Shown: positions 7,942 to 17,235, counted from the stretch's first letter. The stretch is DNA of 64,000 nucleotides from CAIMUS01 sp046347625 (GCA_046347625.1 JAXMFU010000002.1:1364001-1428000), one strand, 5' to 3'. Notes: generated by a model not told the origin, from the letters alone. Translations and numbers: made by a program.

Positions 7942-10402
7942 CGGGGTTTCCCGCCCAATCCCGGGCTTCCCCGCTGGCGCCGGCGTTCAGCTCGGCTAAA
8001 GGAATAACGCCAAGCAGGGTGAGTGGCCTTGGTATTCGGGTTTTTTTGAAAGCTTCCACTTCCACCGGTTGCCGGTCCAGCCACCATAGCAATAGCCAGA
8101 TACCCAATCCAGCCAGCCAGGTGACACTACCGCTGGAGGGACCGGGAAATAGCAGCAGCTTGACCAGTACCGCCGCTCCCGCCGCCAGCAGCAGAAAGCC
8201 ATAGAACAGCCAGCGTACATACAAGCCCAGGCTTAACCAGAGTAAAGGCACGGCACCCAGACCGAACAGAGCTATCAGCCAATTCCGACCGGCGGGTTCC
8301 AGGCTGTGAGCGAGGGCAAGGCCGGCGAAGACACTTAACAATGCACTGTCGGCGAAAACCTGGGTCTGCATCGGCCTTAGTCTTCCCTGTGGTGGAGTCC
8401 ACAAGGCCAGCCAGGCCCATAGCCAGGCCAATACCACCAATTCCAGGGCGAAGCGTGCTTCCAGGGATAAATCGATCCAGGCCGGTGCCCAAGCCGCCGC
8501 CGCGGTTATCATCAGGACGACGGTATACAGCCAGGGGCTATCACGAAGATCCAGCAGAACCGGCCGCCGCCCGTCCACCGGTTCACTCAGTAGCGGTCCA
8601 GGCGCCGACCCGAACAGCCACCACAGGCTGCCGGCGGCCGGCAGCGCCGTAGCCATGGCTATCCAGCCGGGCTTGGCGTTATATAGGCTCCAGCCGGCCA
8701 ACGCGATAACCAGCGCTACCAGTAAGCGATAACTCAGCAAGGCGAGCGGATAGGCTCCCGCTCGCCGCTTGGCCAGCGCCTGCGTCCACCGGCTCAAGGC
8801 CCGGATTCCGGCCAAACCCGGTAAGCTCCAGAGAAAATGCTGGGCGGCCGGGAAATGACTCAGCACCAACTGACTATAAATGCCTCCCAGACAGGCCAGT
8901 AGCAGACACAGCGGTATCAGCGTCAGATAATGCCGGGCCACGGCGCCGTAGAGGACCGCTCCCAGCGCCAGCGTGAGCAGGCGCGCCGCCGGTGCATCCC
9001 ACGTCAATACCACGGCCAGGACCGATAAACCGTAAGTCAGAAAGCTGAAGCGGGAGAGAAACGCATAGCGCTGCACCCATTCCTGAAATTGGGTATCCAG
9101 ATAGAACAGCAGGCCGCATACCACCATCAGATAGGGGGCATAATAGCCGGTCGGAACGGCCAGCGGTGCCGCCCCCCAGGTCAGATGAATAAAGGAGATG
9201 AGTGCCGCATAGAGCAAAGTGCCGGCGGCAAAATAAGCAATTTTGCGCCGCTCCACGAAGATCGCATGCATCCAATCATGGGCATAGCGCCACAGGCCGT
9301 AGGCCAGCAGTCCGAGCAGCAGCGCATGCAGCAGTGCCAGCAACGGCCAGGTCGGCCAATGCGCCAGTAAAGGCAATGCCAGTTGGACCGAGGCCAGCGC
9401 CAGATAGAGGCGTGGCTGTTCTCCTTGCAGGGCCCGGTCCATGATGCCGCTGATAACCTGAGTGGCAAAAATGAACAGAGCCAGTGCCAGCAGAGTGGCC
9501 GGCAAGCTCACTATGATGAGCCAGCCGGAATCGACGGTTACCAGCAGGCGCGCCAACACACTGAGATTGAGCGGTATCAACAAGGCCCCCAATGTCAACA
9601 GGACCGTGCCGCCGGTTTTTAGGGCCGGTTGTCGTAGGCAAAGCTGATAACCGCCCCAGAGCAGCGCCAGGGTAAAGGCGAACAGGGCGGCGAATACTAC
9701 CAGTCCCTTGATGAAACCGCTGGTGTAAGAAACCAGAAAAATGGCACCGGCCAGAAAACAGAAGCCGCCGATGAACCAGCCGATATTCTGTGCCAGGAAC
9801 GGCAGCAACACACGGGGCCAGCCGGCCAGCGTATGCAGTGCTTTTTCCAGAGCGCCCGGTGGCTGCGGTTGCCAGGCATAGTCCGACGCCGGTGAAGACG
9901 CCTCCCAGGGCGCAGGAGAGGGCAGGGGTGGTTGGTCGGGAGGCGCTGTCGGCACCGGTGTGGGTGGCGTCGGCGCTGCGACTACTGCCGGTTTCTTGAA
10001 AGAAGGCGCCGCCGGTTCTCGTTGTGGTCCCGGTACCGGCTGGGGCCGCTCCCAGGGCAGTGGACCCGGCGGTACGTGCCCATACGCCGCCAATTGGTTC
10101 CATGCCCGTTGGCAGCACTGCCGCCGGAACTCGCCATCAACCCCGGCTTCCTCGAAGCGCTCGGCCCACTGGGTATCGATCTGTTCTGTCAGTTGCCGAT
10201 AGGAAGCCGGGTCGATTTCTCCCGCCTTCAGCCGGTGCGTAAGTTCCAGCCGCAGTACGATCAGATCCTGTTGGGCGGCGAGCCTGGAGTCGGCCGGAGT
10301 CGTGCCCAAAGGCGAGGATTTTCGAGCGCGGAGTTCCCGTAATTCACGCCTGGCATCGATCAGCAATACGGCCAGAATGATGACGACGATGAACCAAACC
10401 AT
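7934..10402 (-). CDS. Large DUF2157-like polytopic membrane protein
   Basis: An 822-residue protein. It has one N-terminal membrane anchor, a cytosolic segment to about residue 100 and a Pro-rich linker (about 105-185). About twenty hydrophobic segments fill the rest. The stretch around residues 205-235 (NIGWFIGGFCFLAGAIF) resembles the DUF2157 family of predicted membrane proteins. It starts 29 bases after the pspA-like gene and overlaps the 248-residue membrane protein gene downstream. Pairing with PspA suggests membrane maintenance or stress sensing, but no activity can be assigned. The separate gene at 18972 encodes another very long protein of the same general type. Confidence 0.7.
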   Translation of the reverse strand: MVWFIVVIILAVLLIDARRELRELRARKSSPLGTTPADSRLAAQQDLIVLRLELTHRLKAGEIDPASYRQLTEQIDTQWAERFEEAGVDGEFRRQCCQRAWNQLAAYGHVPPGPLPWERPQPVPGPQREPAAPSFKKPAVVAAPTPPTPVPTAPPDQPPLPSPAPWEASSPASDYAWQPQPPGALEKALHTLAGWPRVLLPFLAQNIGWFIGGFCFLAGAIFLVSYTSGFIKGLVVFAALFAFTLALLWGGYQLCLRQPALKTGGTVLLTLGALLIPLNLSVLARLLVTVDSGWLIIVSLPATLLALALFIFATQVISGIMDRALQGEQPRLYLALASVQLALPLLAHWPTWPLLALLHALLLGLLAYGLWRYAHDWMHAIFVERRKIAYFAAGTLLYAALISFIHLTWGAAPLAVPTGYYAPYLMVVCGLLFYLDTQFQEWVQRYAFLSRFSFLTYGLSVLAVVLTWDAPAARLLTLALGAVLYGAVARHYLTLIPLCLLLACLGGIYSQLVLSHFPAAQHFLWSLPGLAGIRALSRWTQALAKRRAGAYPLALLSYRLLVALVIALAGWSLYNAKPGWIAMATALPAAGSLWWLFGSAPGPLLSEPVDGRRPVLLDLRDSPWLYTVVLMITAAAAWAPAWIDLSLEARFALELVVLAWLWAWLALWTPPQGRLRPMQTQVFADSALLSVFAGLALAHSLEPAGRNWLIALFGLGAVPLLWLSLGLYVRWLFYGFLLLAAGAAVLVKLLLFPGPSSGSVTWLAGLGIWLLLWWLDRQPVEVEAFKKTRIPRPLTLLGVIPLAELNAGASGEARDWAGNPDA

Positions 10403-10431
10403 GGTCCGCTCCGACCCGGCAATGGCAAGGT

Positions 10432-11115
10432 TCAGGTCTTATCCTGGCTTTGCACTTTATGCTTCAGGGCGGCAAGTTCGGCCTCGACCTCGCTGTCGAC
10501 TTCCAGCGCTCTGAATTCCCGCTCTAAATTGGAACCTGCCTCCTGAAGCTCCGCGACGGCCTGGGCACGCGCCTCCATGTCGGCCACTTTGTCTTCCATC
10601 CGGGTAAAGCTTTTATGTGCCTCCAGACCGGCCTGGAAATGATCCGCCACCCGCCCCATCTGCTCGCGTGCCTCGGCGGCCCGCTGCCGCGCCACCAGGG
10701 TACCACGCTTGCGTTTGGCTTCATCCAACTTAGCTTCCAGCGCTCGCAGTTGCGCTTTAAGGCCGGCACTGGTATTCACCGCCGCTTCCCAGGCGGGTTC
10801 CAGGCTGGCCAGGACGCTATCGTGTTCCTTCTTGCGGGTCAGCGCAGCCCGTGCCAGATCGTCCTTATTCTCTTTAAGCGCGATTTCGGCTTTTTGCTGC
10901 CATTCCTGACGCTGGCGGCGGTGCGCTTCAACTTCCATCCATAACTTTTTCTCGCTGGCGACGGCCTCGATCACTCCGTCCTTGGCCTGGCGGATGTTCT
11001 CTTCCATTTCGCGGATGATCTGCTTGATCATCCGCTCGGGGTCTTCCACCCGGTCGATCAGGTCGTTGATATTGGCGGCGACAAGGTCGCTGATACGCTT
11101 GAAAATAGTCGGCAT
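10432..11115 (-). CDS. pspA: PspA/IM30 family membrane-associated coiled-coil protein
   Basis: A 227-residue, highly charged protein predicted to be almost entirely helical coiled coil. The N-terminus (MPTIFKRISDLVAANINDL, then EDPERMIKQIIREME) matches the amphipathic helix and first coiled coil of PspA/IM30. Family members bind the inner face of the cytoplasmic membrane, assemble into large oligomers and protect membrane integrity. E. coli PspA also restrains the PspF activator, but no pspF, pspB or pspC is nearby. Here it is the first gene of an operon with two polytopic membrane proteins, an arrangement seen with PspA homologues outside the classical psp operon. ATG 11115 aligns with the family start. 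Confidence 0.85.
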   Translation of the reverse strand: MPTIFKRISDLVAANINDLIDRVEDPERMIKQIIREMEENIRQAKDGVIEAVASEKKLWMEVEAHRRQRQEWQQKAEIALKENKDDLARAALTRKKEHDSVLASLEPAWEAAVNTSAGLKAQLRALEAKLDEAKRKRGTLVARQRAAEAREQMGRVADHFQAGLEAHKSFTRMEDKVADMEARAQAVAELQEAGSNLEREFRALEVDSEVEAELAALKHKVQSQDKT

Positions 11116-11234
11116 GGTTTTAACCTCGACTGCCGTTGTGCTCGTTCGGGCAGATTACCCGGCCGAACTTTATGGGGTAATGGCTAGAGTATAGCCCGTA
11201 GTCGGTAGAGCGGGATAGGCCGCCAAGCCGTATG

Positions 11235-11720
11235 TTAGGCGAGCGAAATCTCTATTTTAGCTGGAAATGCAGAAACCAGATGAGATTTCTCCAACGGTCG
11301 ATCGATACCGAGAAACTGAATATTGCCATTATGATCACAAAACCAGACTTCTTGGGCACCTTTTTTAAAATATAATGTTTTCTTTTCGTTCAACTCTCTT
11401 GGAGTATTACTGGAAGAAGTAATTTCGATGCAGATTTCTGGAGCGATAGAACATTCATCTTCGCTGGCGATAATGTTCAACCTTTCTTTGGAAGCCCATA
11501 CGACATCGGCCACTCGGGTGCCTTTATCCGTGGCAATGGCGCATTCCGGGAATGCCTCACCTCCTGGCAATAAATTATTCAATAGGCTGAGGATTTTTCC
11601 TTGCAAGACGGCATGATAAACTTTAACGGGGCTCATTATAATTTTGCCATCCTCGTTAAGCTCTATTTTGAAAGGTAGATTTTGTAGATGTGGATCGCTA
11701 CAGACTTCTTTCCATTCCAT
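11235..11720 (-). CDS. Uma2/DUF820 family protein (PD-(D/E)XK-like)
   Basis: A 161-residue protein of the Uma2 family, which adopts a restriction-endonuclease-like fold. The C-terminal half shows the expected layout: an acidic VADVVWAS strand, EICIEITSSS, then a helix ending in EKKTLYFKKGAQEVW. The function of these abundant proteins is mostly unknown; nuclease activity or a role in mobile elements is proposed. The gene is richer in A and T than its neighbours, which suggests acquisition. It starts 6 bases after the stop of the aspartic-protease gene, so the two are probably cotranscribed. Confidence 0.8.
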   Translation of the reverse strand: MEWKEVCSDPHLQNLPFKIELNEDGKIIMSPVKVYHAVLQGKILSLLNNLLPGGEAFPECAIATDKGTRVADVVWASKERLNIIASEDECSIAPEICIEITSSSNTPRELNEKKTLYFKKGAQEVWFCDHNGNIQFLGIDRPLEKSHLVSAFPAKIEISLA

Positions 11721-11726
11721 AGGGTG

Positions 11727-12110
11727 TTACCTCGCCCGTTTAACCGGTGCCATAGGAATATTAGGACTTGCGGGATTCACTACCAGCTTTTGCCGGGCAG
11801 GATCGATAAGCACATCCATGTCCTCCATCGGTATTGCCCCTAATAATACCTCATCACCGAGCACCAGCGCGCCGACAAAACAACGACGATTCTCGAAACG
11901 CACCTCGACCGGTCCTACATACGATACCAATTGCCGACTGCCATCGGCTGGCATGATTTCGCGTTGTTCCAGTTCTTCCAATTGCAATTGAATGGCTACA
12001 TGCTGGGGAATGCAGAGCAGTAATGCCCCACTGTCTACCATGGCGCGGACCGCCATTTGCAGGTTGGCACCGGGATTTCTTAAGACGATATCGGCGTAAA
12101 CCAAACCCAT
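11727..12110 (-). CDS. Retropepsin-like (clan AA) aspartic protease
   Basis: A 127-residue single-lobe aspartic-protease fold. The motif MVDSGALLLCIP near residue 26 matches the D-[ST]-G active site of bacterial retropepsin-like proteins, which act as homodimers. The later stretch LLGAIPMEDMDVLIDP matches the conserved C-terminal hydrophobic-hydrophobic-Gly segment. There is no signal peptide, so it is probably cytosolic. Targets are unknown. It lies just upstream of a Uma2 gene on the same strand. Small clan-AA proteins of this type often sit next to toxin-like or nuclease genes. Confidence 0.75.
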   Translation of the reverse strand: MGLVYADIVLRNPGANLQMAVRAMVDSGALLLCIPQHVAIQLQLEELEQREIMPADGSRQLVSYVGPVEVRFENRRCFVGALVLGDEVLLGAIPMEDMDVLIDPARQKLVVNPASPNIPMAPVKRAR

Positions 12111-12186
12111 CGAACTGGCTTTCCTTTAGCCGGCTTCGCCGGGTAGGGACGCGATGAATCGCGCCCCTGTACCGGTTAAGGTTTTC

Positions 12187-15100
12187 TTACATATTCCGCC
12201 GATACTGCCCACCGACCTCGAACAGGGCATTGGTGATCTGCCCGAGCGAGCAGCAGCGCACGGCATCGACCAGCACGGCGAAGATATTTTCGTTATTCAT
12301 CGCCGCCTGCTTGAGCCTTTCCAGCATCGGTCCGCTCTGGGCCTGATTGCGCGCCTGGAAATCCCGCAGCCGCTGCAATTGGCTCTGTTTTTCCTCCTCC
12401 GTCGAGCGGGCCAGAGGAATTTTCACATCTTCATGCACGATGTTGGGATTGCGGAAGGTATTTACGCCGATGATCGGCAGCGAGCCGTCGTGTTTCTTCA
12501 TCTCGTAGTACAGCGATTCCTCCTGAATCTTGCCGCGCTGATAGCCGGTCTCCATTGCGCCCAGCACGCCGCCGCGTTCGGCGATGCGCTCGAACTCCTG
12601 CAAGACCGCTTCTTCCACCAGATCGGTCAGTTCCTCGATGATGAACGCACCCTGGTTGGGATTCTCGTTCTTGGCCAAGCCCCACTCATTATTGATGATC
12701 ATCTGGATGGCGAGCGCCCGCCGGACCGATTCCTCGGTAGGTGTGGTCACGGCCTCGTCATAGGCATTGGTGTGCAGGCTGTTGCAGTTGTCGTAGATGG
12801 CGATCAGACCCTGCAAGGTGGTGCGGATATCGTTGAAATCCATTTCCTGGGCGTGCAGCGAACGGCCCGAAGTCTGAATGTGATATTTCAGCTTCTGGCT
12901 GCGCTCGTTGGCGCCATACTTAAAGCGCAGGGCGGTCGACCAGATCCGCCGCGCCACCCGGCCCATCACGGTATATTCGGGGTCCATTCCATTGGAGAAG
13001 AAGTACGACAGGTTATGGGCGAAGTCGTCCACGTGCATCCCACGTGCCAGATAGGTTTCCACATAGGTAAAGCCATTGGCCAGGGTAAAGGCGAGCTGCG
13101 AGATTGGATTGGCGCCGGCTTCGGCGATGTGATAGCCGGAAATCGAAACCGAATAGAAATTGCGCACCTGGTTGTGGACGAAGTATTCCTGAATATCGGC
13201 CATCATCTTCAGCGCAAATTCGGTGGAGAAGATACAGGTATTCTGACCCTGATCTTCCTTGAGAATATCGGCCTGCACCGTGCCGCGCACGTTCTCCAGC
13301 ACCCATTGGCGGATCTTCTCGATCTCGTCGTCGGTAGGCCAGCGGTTGTTATCCTTCTCGAACTTCTGCAATTGCTGGTCGATGGCGGTATTGAAGAACA
13401 TCGCCAGGAGGGTCGGCGCCGGGCCGTTGATGGTCATGGACACCGAGGTGGTGGGACTGCACAGGTCGAAGCCGCTGTAGAGCACCTTCATATCGTCCAG
13501 GGTGGCGATGGACACGCCGGAATTGCCGATCTTGCCGTAGATATCCGGCCGCTCGTCGGGGTCGCAACCGTACAGGGTCACCGAGTCGAAAGCCGTGGAG
13601 AGGCGCTTGGCCGGTGATTCTTTGGACAGATAGTGGAACCGCTTGTTGGTGCGGAAGGCATCGCCTTCACCGGCGAACATGCGCGCCGGGTCCTCGCCTT
13701 CGCGCTTGAAGGCAAACACACCGGCGGTAAAGGGAAACGTGCCGGGCACATTTTCCTTCAGCAGCCATTTCAAGATTTCGCCATGATCCTCATAGCTCGG
13801 CAGGACCACTTTGGGAATCCGGGTGCCGGACAGAGAACGATGGACCAGGCTGGTGCGGATTTCCTTATTGCGGATTTTCACCACGTATTCATCGGCCGCA
13901 TAGCGTTCCTTCATCGTAGGCCACATTTCGATCAGCTTGCGGGCGCCGGGGTCGATTCCGGCGTCGGTCTTTTCCAGCAGGATATCGATATCGTCGGTGG
14001 GCTTACCTTCCTCCACCAGCAGCGCCTTGACGGTCTGTAGTTGCTGCCGCCGCCGTACCAGCGCGGCCTGATCCCTGGAAGTTTGATGATAATCGCGCAC
14101 GGCGCTGGCAATTTCGGCCAGATAGCGCCGGCGGGCCGGTGGAACGATAACCGTCTTGCTGGACGAGGCTCGGACTGTTACGGGCGCCAGCCGGCCGGAA
14201 ATCGTCCGCAGACCCTTGCCGGCCAGTTGCCGCGACAGTTCCTGATACAGGGCCGTCACGCCGTCGTCGTTGAACTTGGAAGCGATAGTGCCGAAAACCG
14301 GCATTTCTTCCAGCGGAGTGGTAAAGGCGGTGCGATTGCGCTGGAATTGTTTGCGCACGTCGCGCAGGGCGTCATCGGCACCTTTGCGGTCGCATTTGTT
14401 GATCGCCACGACATCGGCGAAGTCCAGCATGTCGATCTTTTCCAACTGGCTGGCGGCACCGAATTCCGGGGTCATCACATACAGCGACAGGTCCACGAAA
14501 GGCACGATACCGGCGTCGCCCTGGCCGATACCCGGGGTTTCCACCACAACCAGATCGAAGCCGGCTACCTTGCAGGCGGCGATAATATCGGCCACGCTTT
14601 CCGGCAGTTCGCTGACGGCGGCGCGAGTGGCCAGGGAGCGCATGTAAATCCTTGGACTGTCGATGGAATTCATGCGGATGCGGTCGCCCAGCAGGGCGCC
14701 GCCGCTCTTCCGACGGGAAGGATCGATCGCAACGATGGCAATGTTCAACCGATCGTCCTGATCCAATCGGAAGCGGCGGATCAACTCATCCGTCAGCGAG
14801 GATTTGCCGGCCCCACCGGTACCGGTGATACCCAGCGTCGGTACGGCCTTGGCTTTGGCTTCTTGCAGAATGGCCTGCCGTAGTTCCTTGGGCAGGGCGC
14901 CGCTTTCCAGCGCGGTGATAATCCGGGCCAGATCGCGCCGGTTGCCGGCCCGTAATCCGTCCAGATTGGCGGGCGCGAACTTCGACAGATCCTCGTCGCA
15001 GGCCGCGATCATGTAATCGATCATTCCTTGCAAGCCCATCCGCTGGCCGTCCTCGGGCGAGAAAATCCGGGTGACGCCGTAATCGTGCAGCTCGCGGATT

Positions 15101-15459
15101 TCATCGGGGACGATTACCCCGCCGCCACCGCCGAATACCTTGATATTATCGCCGCCCCGTTCCCGCAGCAGATCGATGGCGTATTTAAAAAATTCGATAT
15201 GACCGCCCTGGTAGGAACTGATGGCGATTCCCTGGACATCTTCCTGCAAGGCGGCGGTGACGATATCGTGTACCGAGCGGTTGTGCCCCAGGTGGATGAC
15301 CTCGGCCCCACCGGACTGGAGAATCCGACGCATGATGTTGATCGAAGCATCATGGCCGTCGAACAGGCTGGTGGCAGTGACGAAACGCACCTTGTAGCGG
15401 GTCTTGCTGGGTGCCGGGGTTTCCTCGTAGTTTTTGAGTGGCGTGACAACAGCGGACAT
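12187..15459 (-). CDS. icmF: Fused isobutyryl-CoA mutase (B12 domain - GTPase chaperone - mutase)
   Basis: A 1,090-residue fusion typical of IcmF. It interconverts isobutyryl-CoA and n-butyryl-CoA with adenosylcobalamin; some homologues act on pivalyl/isovaleryl-CoA. An N-terminal B12-binding domain carries DGHDASI at residues 34-40. A MeaB/MMAA-like G-protein domain follows, with P-loop GTGGAGKS at 213-220 and NKCD as the guanine-specificity motif. The C-terminal half is the TIM-barrel mutase domain, with the ISGYHIAEAGA stretch. The full length matches IcmF rather than separate methylmalonyl-CoA mutase subunits. ATG 15459 is followed by the standard family N-terminus. A palindromic operator candidate lies 78 bases upstream. 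Confidence 0.93.
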   Translation of the reverse strand: MSAVVTPLKNYEETPAPSKTRYKVRFVTATSLFDGHDASINIMRRILQSGGAEVIHLGHNRSVHDIVTAALQEDVQGIAISSYQGGHIEFFKYAIDLLRERGGDNIKVFGGGGGVIVPDEIRELHDYGVTRIFSPEDGQRMGLQGMIDYMIAACDEDLSKFAPANLDGLRAGNRRDLARIITALESGALPKELRQAILQEAKAKAVPTLGITGTGGAGKSSLTDELIRRFRLDQDDRLNIAIVAIDPSRRKSGGALLGDRIRMNSIDSPRIYMRSLATRAAVSELPESVADIIAACKVAGFDLVVVETPGIGQGDAGIVPFVDLSLYVMTPEFGAASQLEKIDMLDFADVVAINKCDRKGADDALRDVRKQFQRNRTAFTTPLEEMPVFGTIASKFNDDGVTALYQELSRQLAGKGLRTISGRLAPVTVRASSSKTVIVPPARRRYLAEIASAVRDYHQTSRDQAALVRRRQQLQTVKALLVEEGKPTDDIDILLEKTDAGIDPGARKLIEMWPTMKERYAADEYVVKIRNKEIRTSLVHRSLSGTRIPKVVLPSYEDHGEILKWLLKENVPGTFPFTAGVFAFKREGEDPARMFAGEGDAFRTNKRFHYLSKESPAKRLSTAFDSVTLYGCDPDERPDIYGKIGNSGVSIATLDDMKVLYSGFDLCSPTTSVSMTINGPAPTLLAMFFNTAIDQQLQKFEKDNNRWPTDDEIEKIRQWVLENVRGTVQADILKEDQGQNTCIFSTEFALKMMADIQEYFVHNQVRNFYSVSISGYHIAEAGANPISQLAFTLANGFTYVETYLARGMHVDDFAHNLSYFFSNGMDPEYTVMGRVARRIWSTALRFKYGANERSQKLKYHIQTSGRSLHAQEMDFNDIRTTLQGLIAIYDNCNSLHTNAYDEAVTTPTEESVRRALAIQMIINNEWGLAKNENPNQGAFIIEELTDLVEEAVLQEFERIAERGGVLGAMETGYQRGKIQEESLYYEMKKHDGSLPIIGVNTFRNPNIVHEDVKIPLARSTEEEKQSQLQRLRDFQARNQAQSGPMLERLKQAAMNNENIFAVLVDAVRCCSLGQITNALFEVGGQYRRNM

Positions 15460-15536
15460 GGCTCAATTCCCCCTCGCTAGGCCGGCCCCGACGGGCGCGG
15501 CGGATGTTTATGACACACTGCAAAAGTACATTACGC

Positions 15537-15551
15537 TTACGTTAACGTCAA
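15537..15551. promoter_or_regulatory. Palindromic operator candidate upstream of icmF
   Basis: TTACGTTAACGTCAA contains the perfect 10-bp palindrome ACGTTAACGT (15539-15548) and sits 78-92 bases before the icmF start. It resembles the operators described for LiuR-type MerR regulators of branched-chain amino-acid and acyl-CoA catabolism in proteobacteria, which would suit an isobutyryl/isovaleryl-CoA enzyme. The regulator gene is not in this window, so the assignment rests on motif likeness and context. Confidence 0.4.
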
Positions 15552-15625
15552 TCTGGCAATGCTTGATCTATTTCAGGGTCTTAAGGTAGCTTCTACGCTG
15601 GGGCGGGTGACGGGTTACGCTCTTG

Positions 15626-16198
15626 TTAAACGGGCCTATTCAGGCGTTCATAAATGGTCGCCATGGGAATCGGCAATTCACCCGCCAATACCGGCACGTT
15701 GTCGCCAGGACCGTAGCGCTGCTCTTCCCAGCCGGCGGCGGTACGGCGATAGCAATGCACCTCCGGTTGGTTTTGGGCAACCAACAAATATTCGATCAAA
15801 CCCGGCAGTTGCCGGTAGACTTCACCCTTGACCTCACGATCATACTCGGCCGTTCTAGTGGACAGGACTTCGATGACCAGTCTGGCATCGGTTTCGATAT
15901 AGGGGTCGCCAACCGTAGGGTCGGAACAGACCACCATCAAATCCGGGTAGAAGAAGCGGTTGGCCGCTTCGATATAAAGCTTCAAATCGCTTCCTGCCAC
16001 TCGGCAGGGTGTGCCTTGCAGGTGATTAGCCAGCACGCGTTGCAAATTATGGACAATGATGTCATGGGCCTTGGTAGTTCCTACCATGGCTACGATGAGG
16101 CCATCGATATACTCATGCTTGGTGTCCGACATCTGCTCCAGCGCCAGATACTCTTCCCTGCTGTACAGGGGAAGCTTTGCCAAGCTCACTTGGGCCAT
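15626..16198 (-). CDS. Uma2/DUF820 family protein
   Basis: A 190-residue Uma2 family protein with a PD-(D/E)XK nuclease-like fold. The N-terminal YSREEYLALEQ and HEYIDG segments, the central FYPDLMVV strand and ARLVIEVLSTRT (D...E-x-L) are the family's standard landmarks. The C-terminus QPEVHCYRRT is also typical. It is longer and higher in GC than the Uma2 gene at 11235, so the two are not recent duplicates. It stands alone between icmF and an MNT antitoxin gene. No function beyond the fold can be assigned. Confidence 0.85.
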   Translation of the reverse strand: MAQVSLAKLPLYSREEYLALEQMSDTKHEYIDGLIVAMVGTTKAHDIIVHNLQRVLANHLQGTPCRVAGSDLKLYIEAANRFFYPDLMVVCSDPTVGDPYIETDARLVIEVLSTRTAEYDREVKGEVYRQLPGLIEYLLVAQNQPEVHCYRRTAAGWEEQRYGPGDNVPVLAGELPIPMATIYERLNRPV

Positions 16199-16315
16199 GG
16201 CCGATACTCCTCAGTTATGTAAACCATGCGACGGCTTTGCTGGTGGAGTTTGCTGCCGTCTTGGATAGTCATGCCGTTATACTATATTTTTGTTGTCGAA
16301 ACTCGAAGGTAGGCA

Positions 16316-16606
16316 ATGACTCCGCTTGAACTGTTACAGCAGAAACGGGATGATATCTTACAGATTGCAGCCAGGCACGGCACCCATAATATTCGTGTAT
16401 TCGGTTCAGCCGCGCGGGGCGAAGCCGGTCCCGACAGCGACATCGATTTACTGATCGATAAGGGACCGGTCACCAGTCCCTGGTTTCCAGCCGGTTTGGT
16501 GCTGGAACTTGAAGAGGCGTTAGGCCGACGCATCGAAGTAGTCACCGAACAGGGTCTTAACCGACACTTGCGTGAGCGCGTCCTGCGTGAGGCAATACCC
16601 TTATGA
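16316..16606 (+). CDS. Minimal nucleotidyltransferase (MNT), antitoxin type
   Basis: A 96-residue nucleotidyltransferase. The active-site pattern is clear: FGSAARGEAGPDSDIDLLID (GS-x10-SDxD), with a later acidic strand at IEVVTE. MNT proteins of HEPN/MNT modules AMPylate and neutralise a HEPN RNase encoded in an overlapping gene directly downstream. Here the stop codon overlaps an ATG in the usual way (ATGA at 16603), but that second frame ends after seven codons, so the protein appears to be an antitoxin without its toxin. ATG 16316 gives the standard start. Confidence 0.85.
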   Translation: MTPLELLQQKRDDILQIAARHGTHNIRVFGSAARGEAGPDSDIDLLIDKGPVTSPWFPAGLVLELEEALGRRIEVVTEQGLNRHLRERVLREAIPL

Positions 16607-16626
16607 AGGAGGATTCAGTCTTGTAG
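16603..16626 (+). pseudogene. Remnant of HEPN (DUF86-type) toxin gene, seven codons
   Basis: ATG 16603 overlaps the MNT stop codon, with GGAGG nearby, and reads MKEDSVL then TAG. HEPN/DUF86 partners usually begin with a very similar short charged segment. After the stop no HEPN-like sequence continues in any frame, and the composition changes to AT-rich. This suggests the toxin gene was cut off by a deletion or insertion. The start context is strong; the family assignment of so short a piece is inference. Confidence 0.5.
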
Positions 16627-16749
16627 AGTGAGCACAGCCTACCATTCTAACCGCAGAAACCATAGAATGATTTGTTAAGCCCATTAAATTCAGATACGGA
16701 CTTTTTTCAGTATGGTACATGATATACTCTTCATAAGTCATTCTAATTC

Positions 16750-17235
16750 ATGGAAGAGATCCGAAAGCAATGGGTAAAGGCATATGACTTTGTTTTATTA
16801 ATAAGTGAGAAAGGATTTACAGATGGTGCATCTGTTTGCACAATTCAGCTTGCTGATTTAATCATACTGATGATAGATATGAGCGACTATGGACTTAAAA
16901 AATCTATTGAATTTGCAAGACAAGTAAATATACCTGGGATCCGAGAGGACGGAAGACCAGCAATGATTCTACCTGTTCCTTCAAGAGTTCATCGGTCTGA
17001 ATTGAACCGTGTATTAGAGTTCAAGTCCATGATGATAAGGAATATTTTTTCACAGTATTTGCCGCCCAGTATAGACGCAGATGATTACTTTAATAACGTT
17101 TATATTAGTGAGTTTTCACGCTATTCGTATGTACACGAAATTCCGGTAATTTATGAACCACCGCTTGATCGCAATACCATATCGCATGAATATCGCATAT
17201 TGTCAAAATACATCGTTGATATCCAGCACACGTAG
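16750..17235 (+). pseudogene. C-terminal fragment of a P-loop (KGGVGKTT-type) NTPase, AT-rich
   Basis: A 161-residue frame with far lower GC than its surroundings. YDFVLLISEKGFTDGASVCT followed by IQLADLIILMI resembles the middle of ParA-like KGGVGKTT NTPases associated with TIR or conflict proteins, where the usual text is close to FVLIDSRTGFTD...CTVQLPD. The P-loop part is missing: a TAA at 16744 closes the frame upstream. The catalytic DSR is replaced by ISE. It may still be expressed, but it looks like the remaining half of a gene brought in with the island that truncated the HEPN toxin. Confidence 0.45.
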
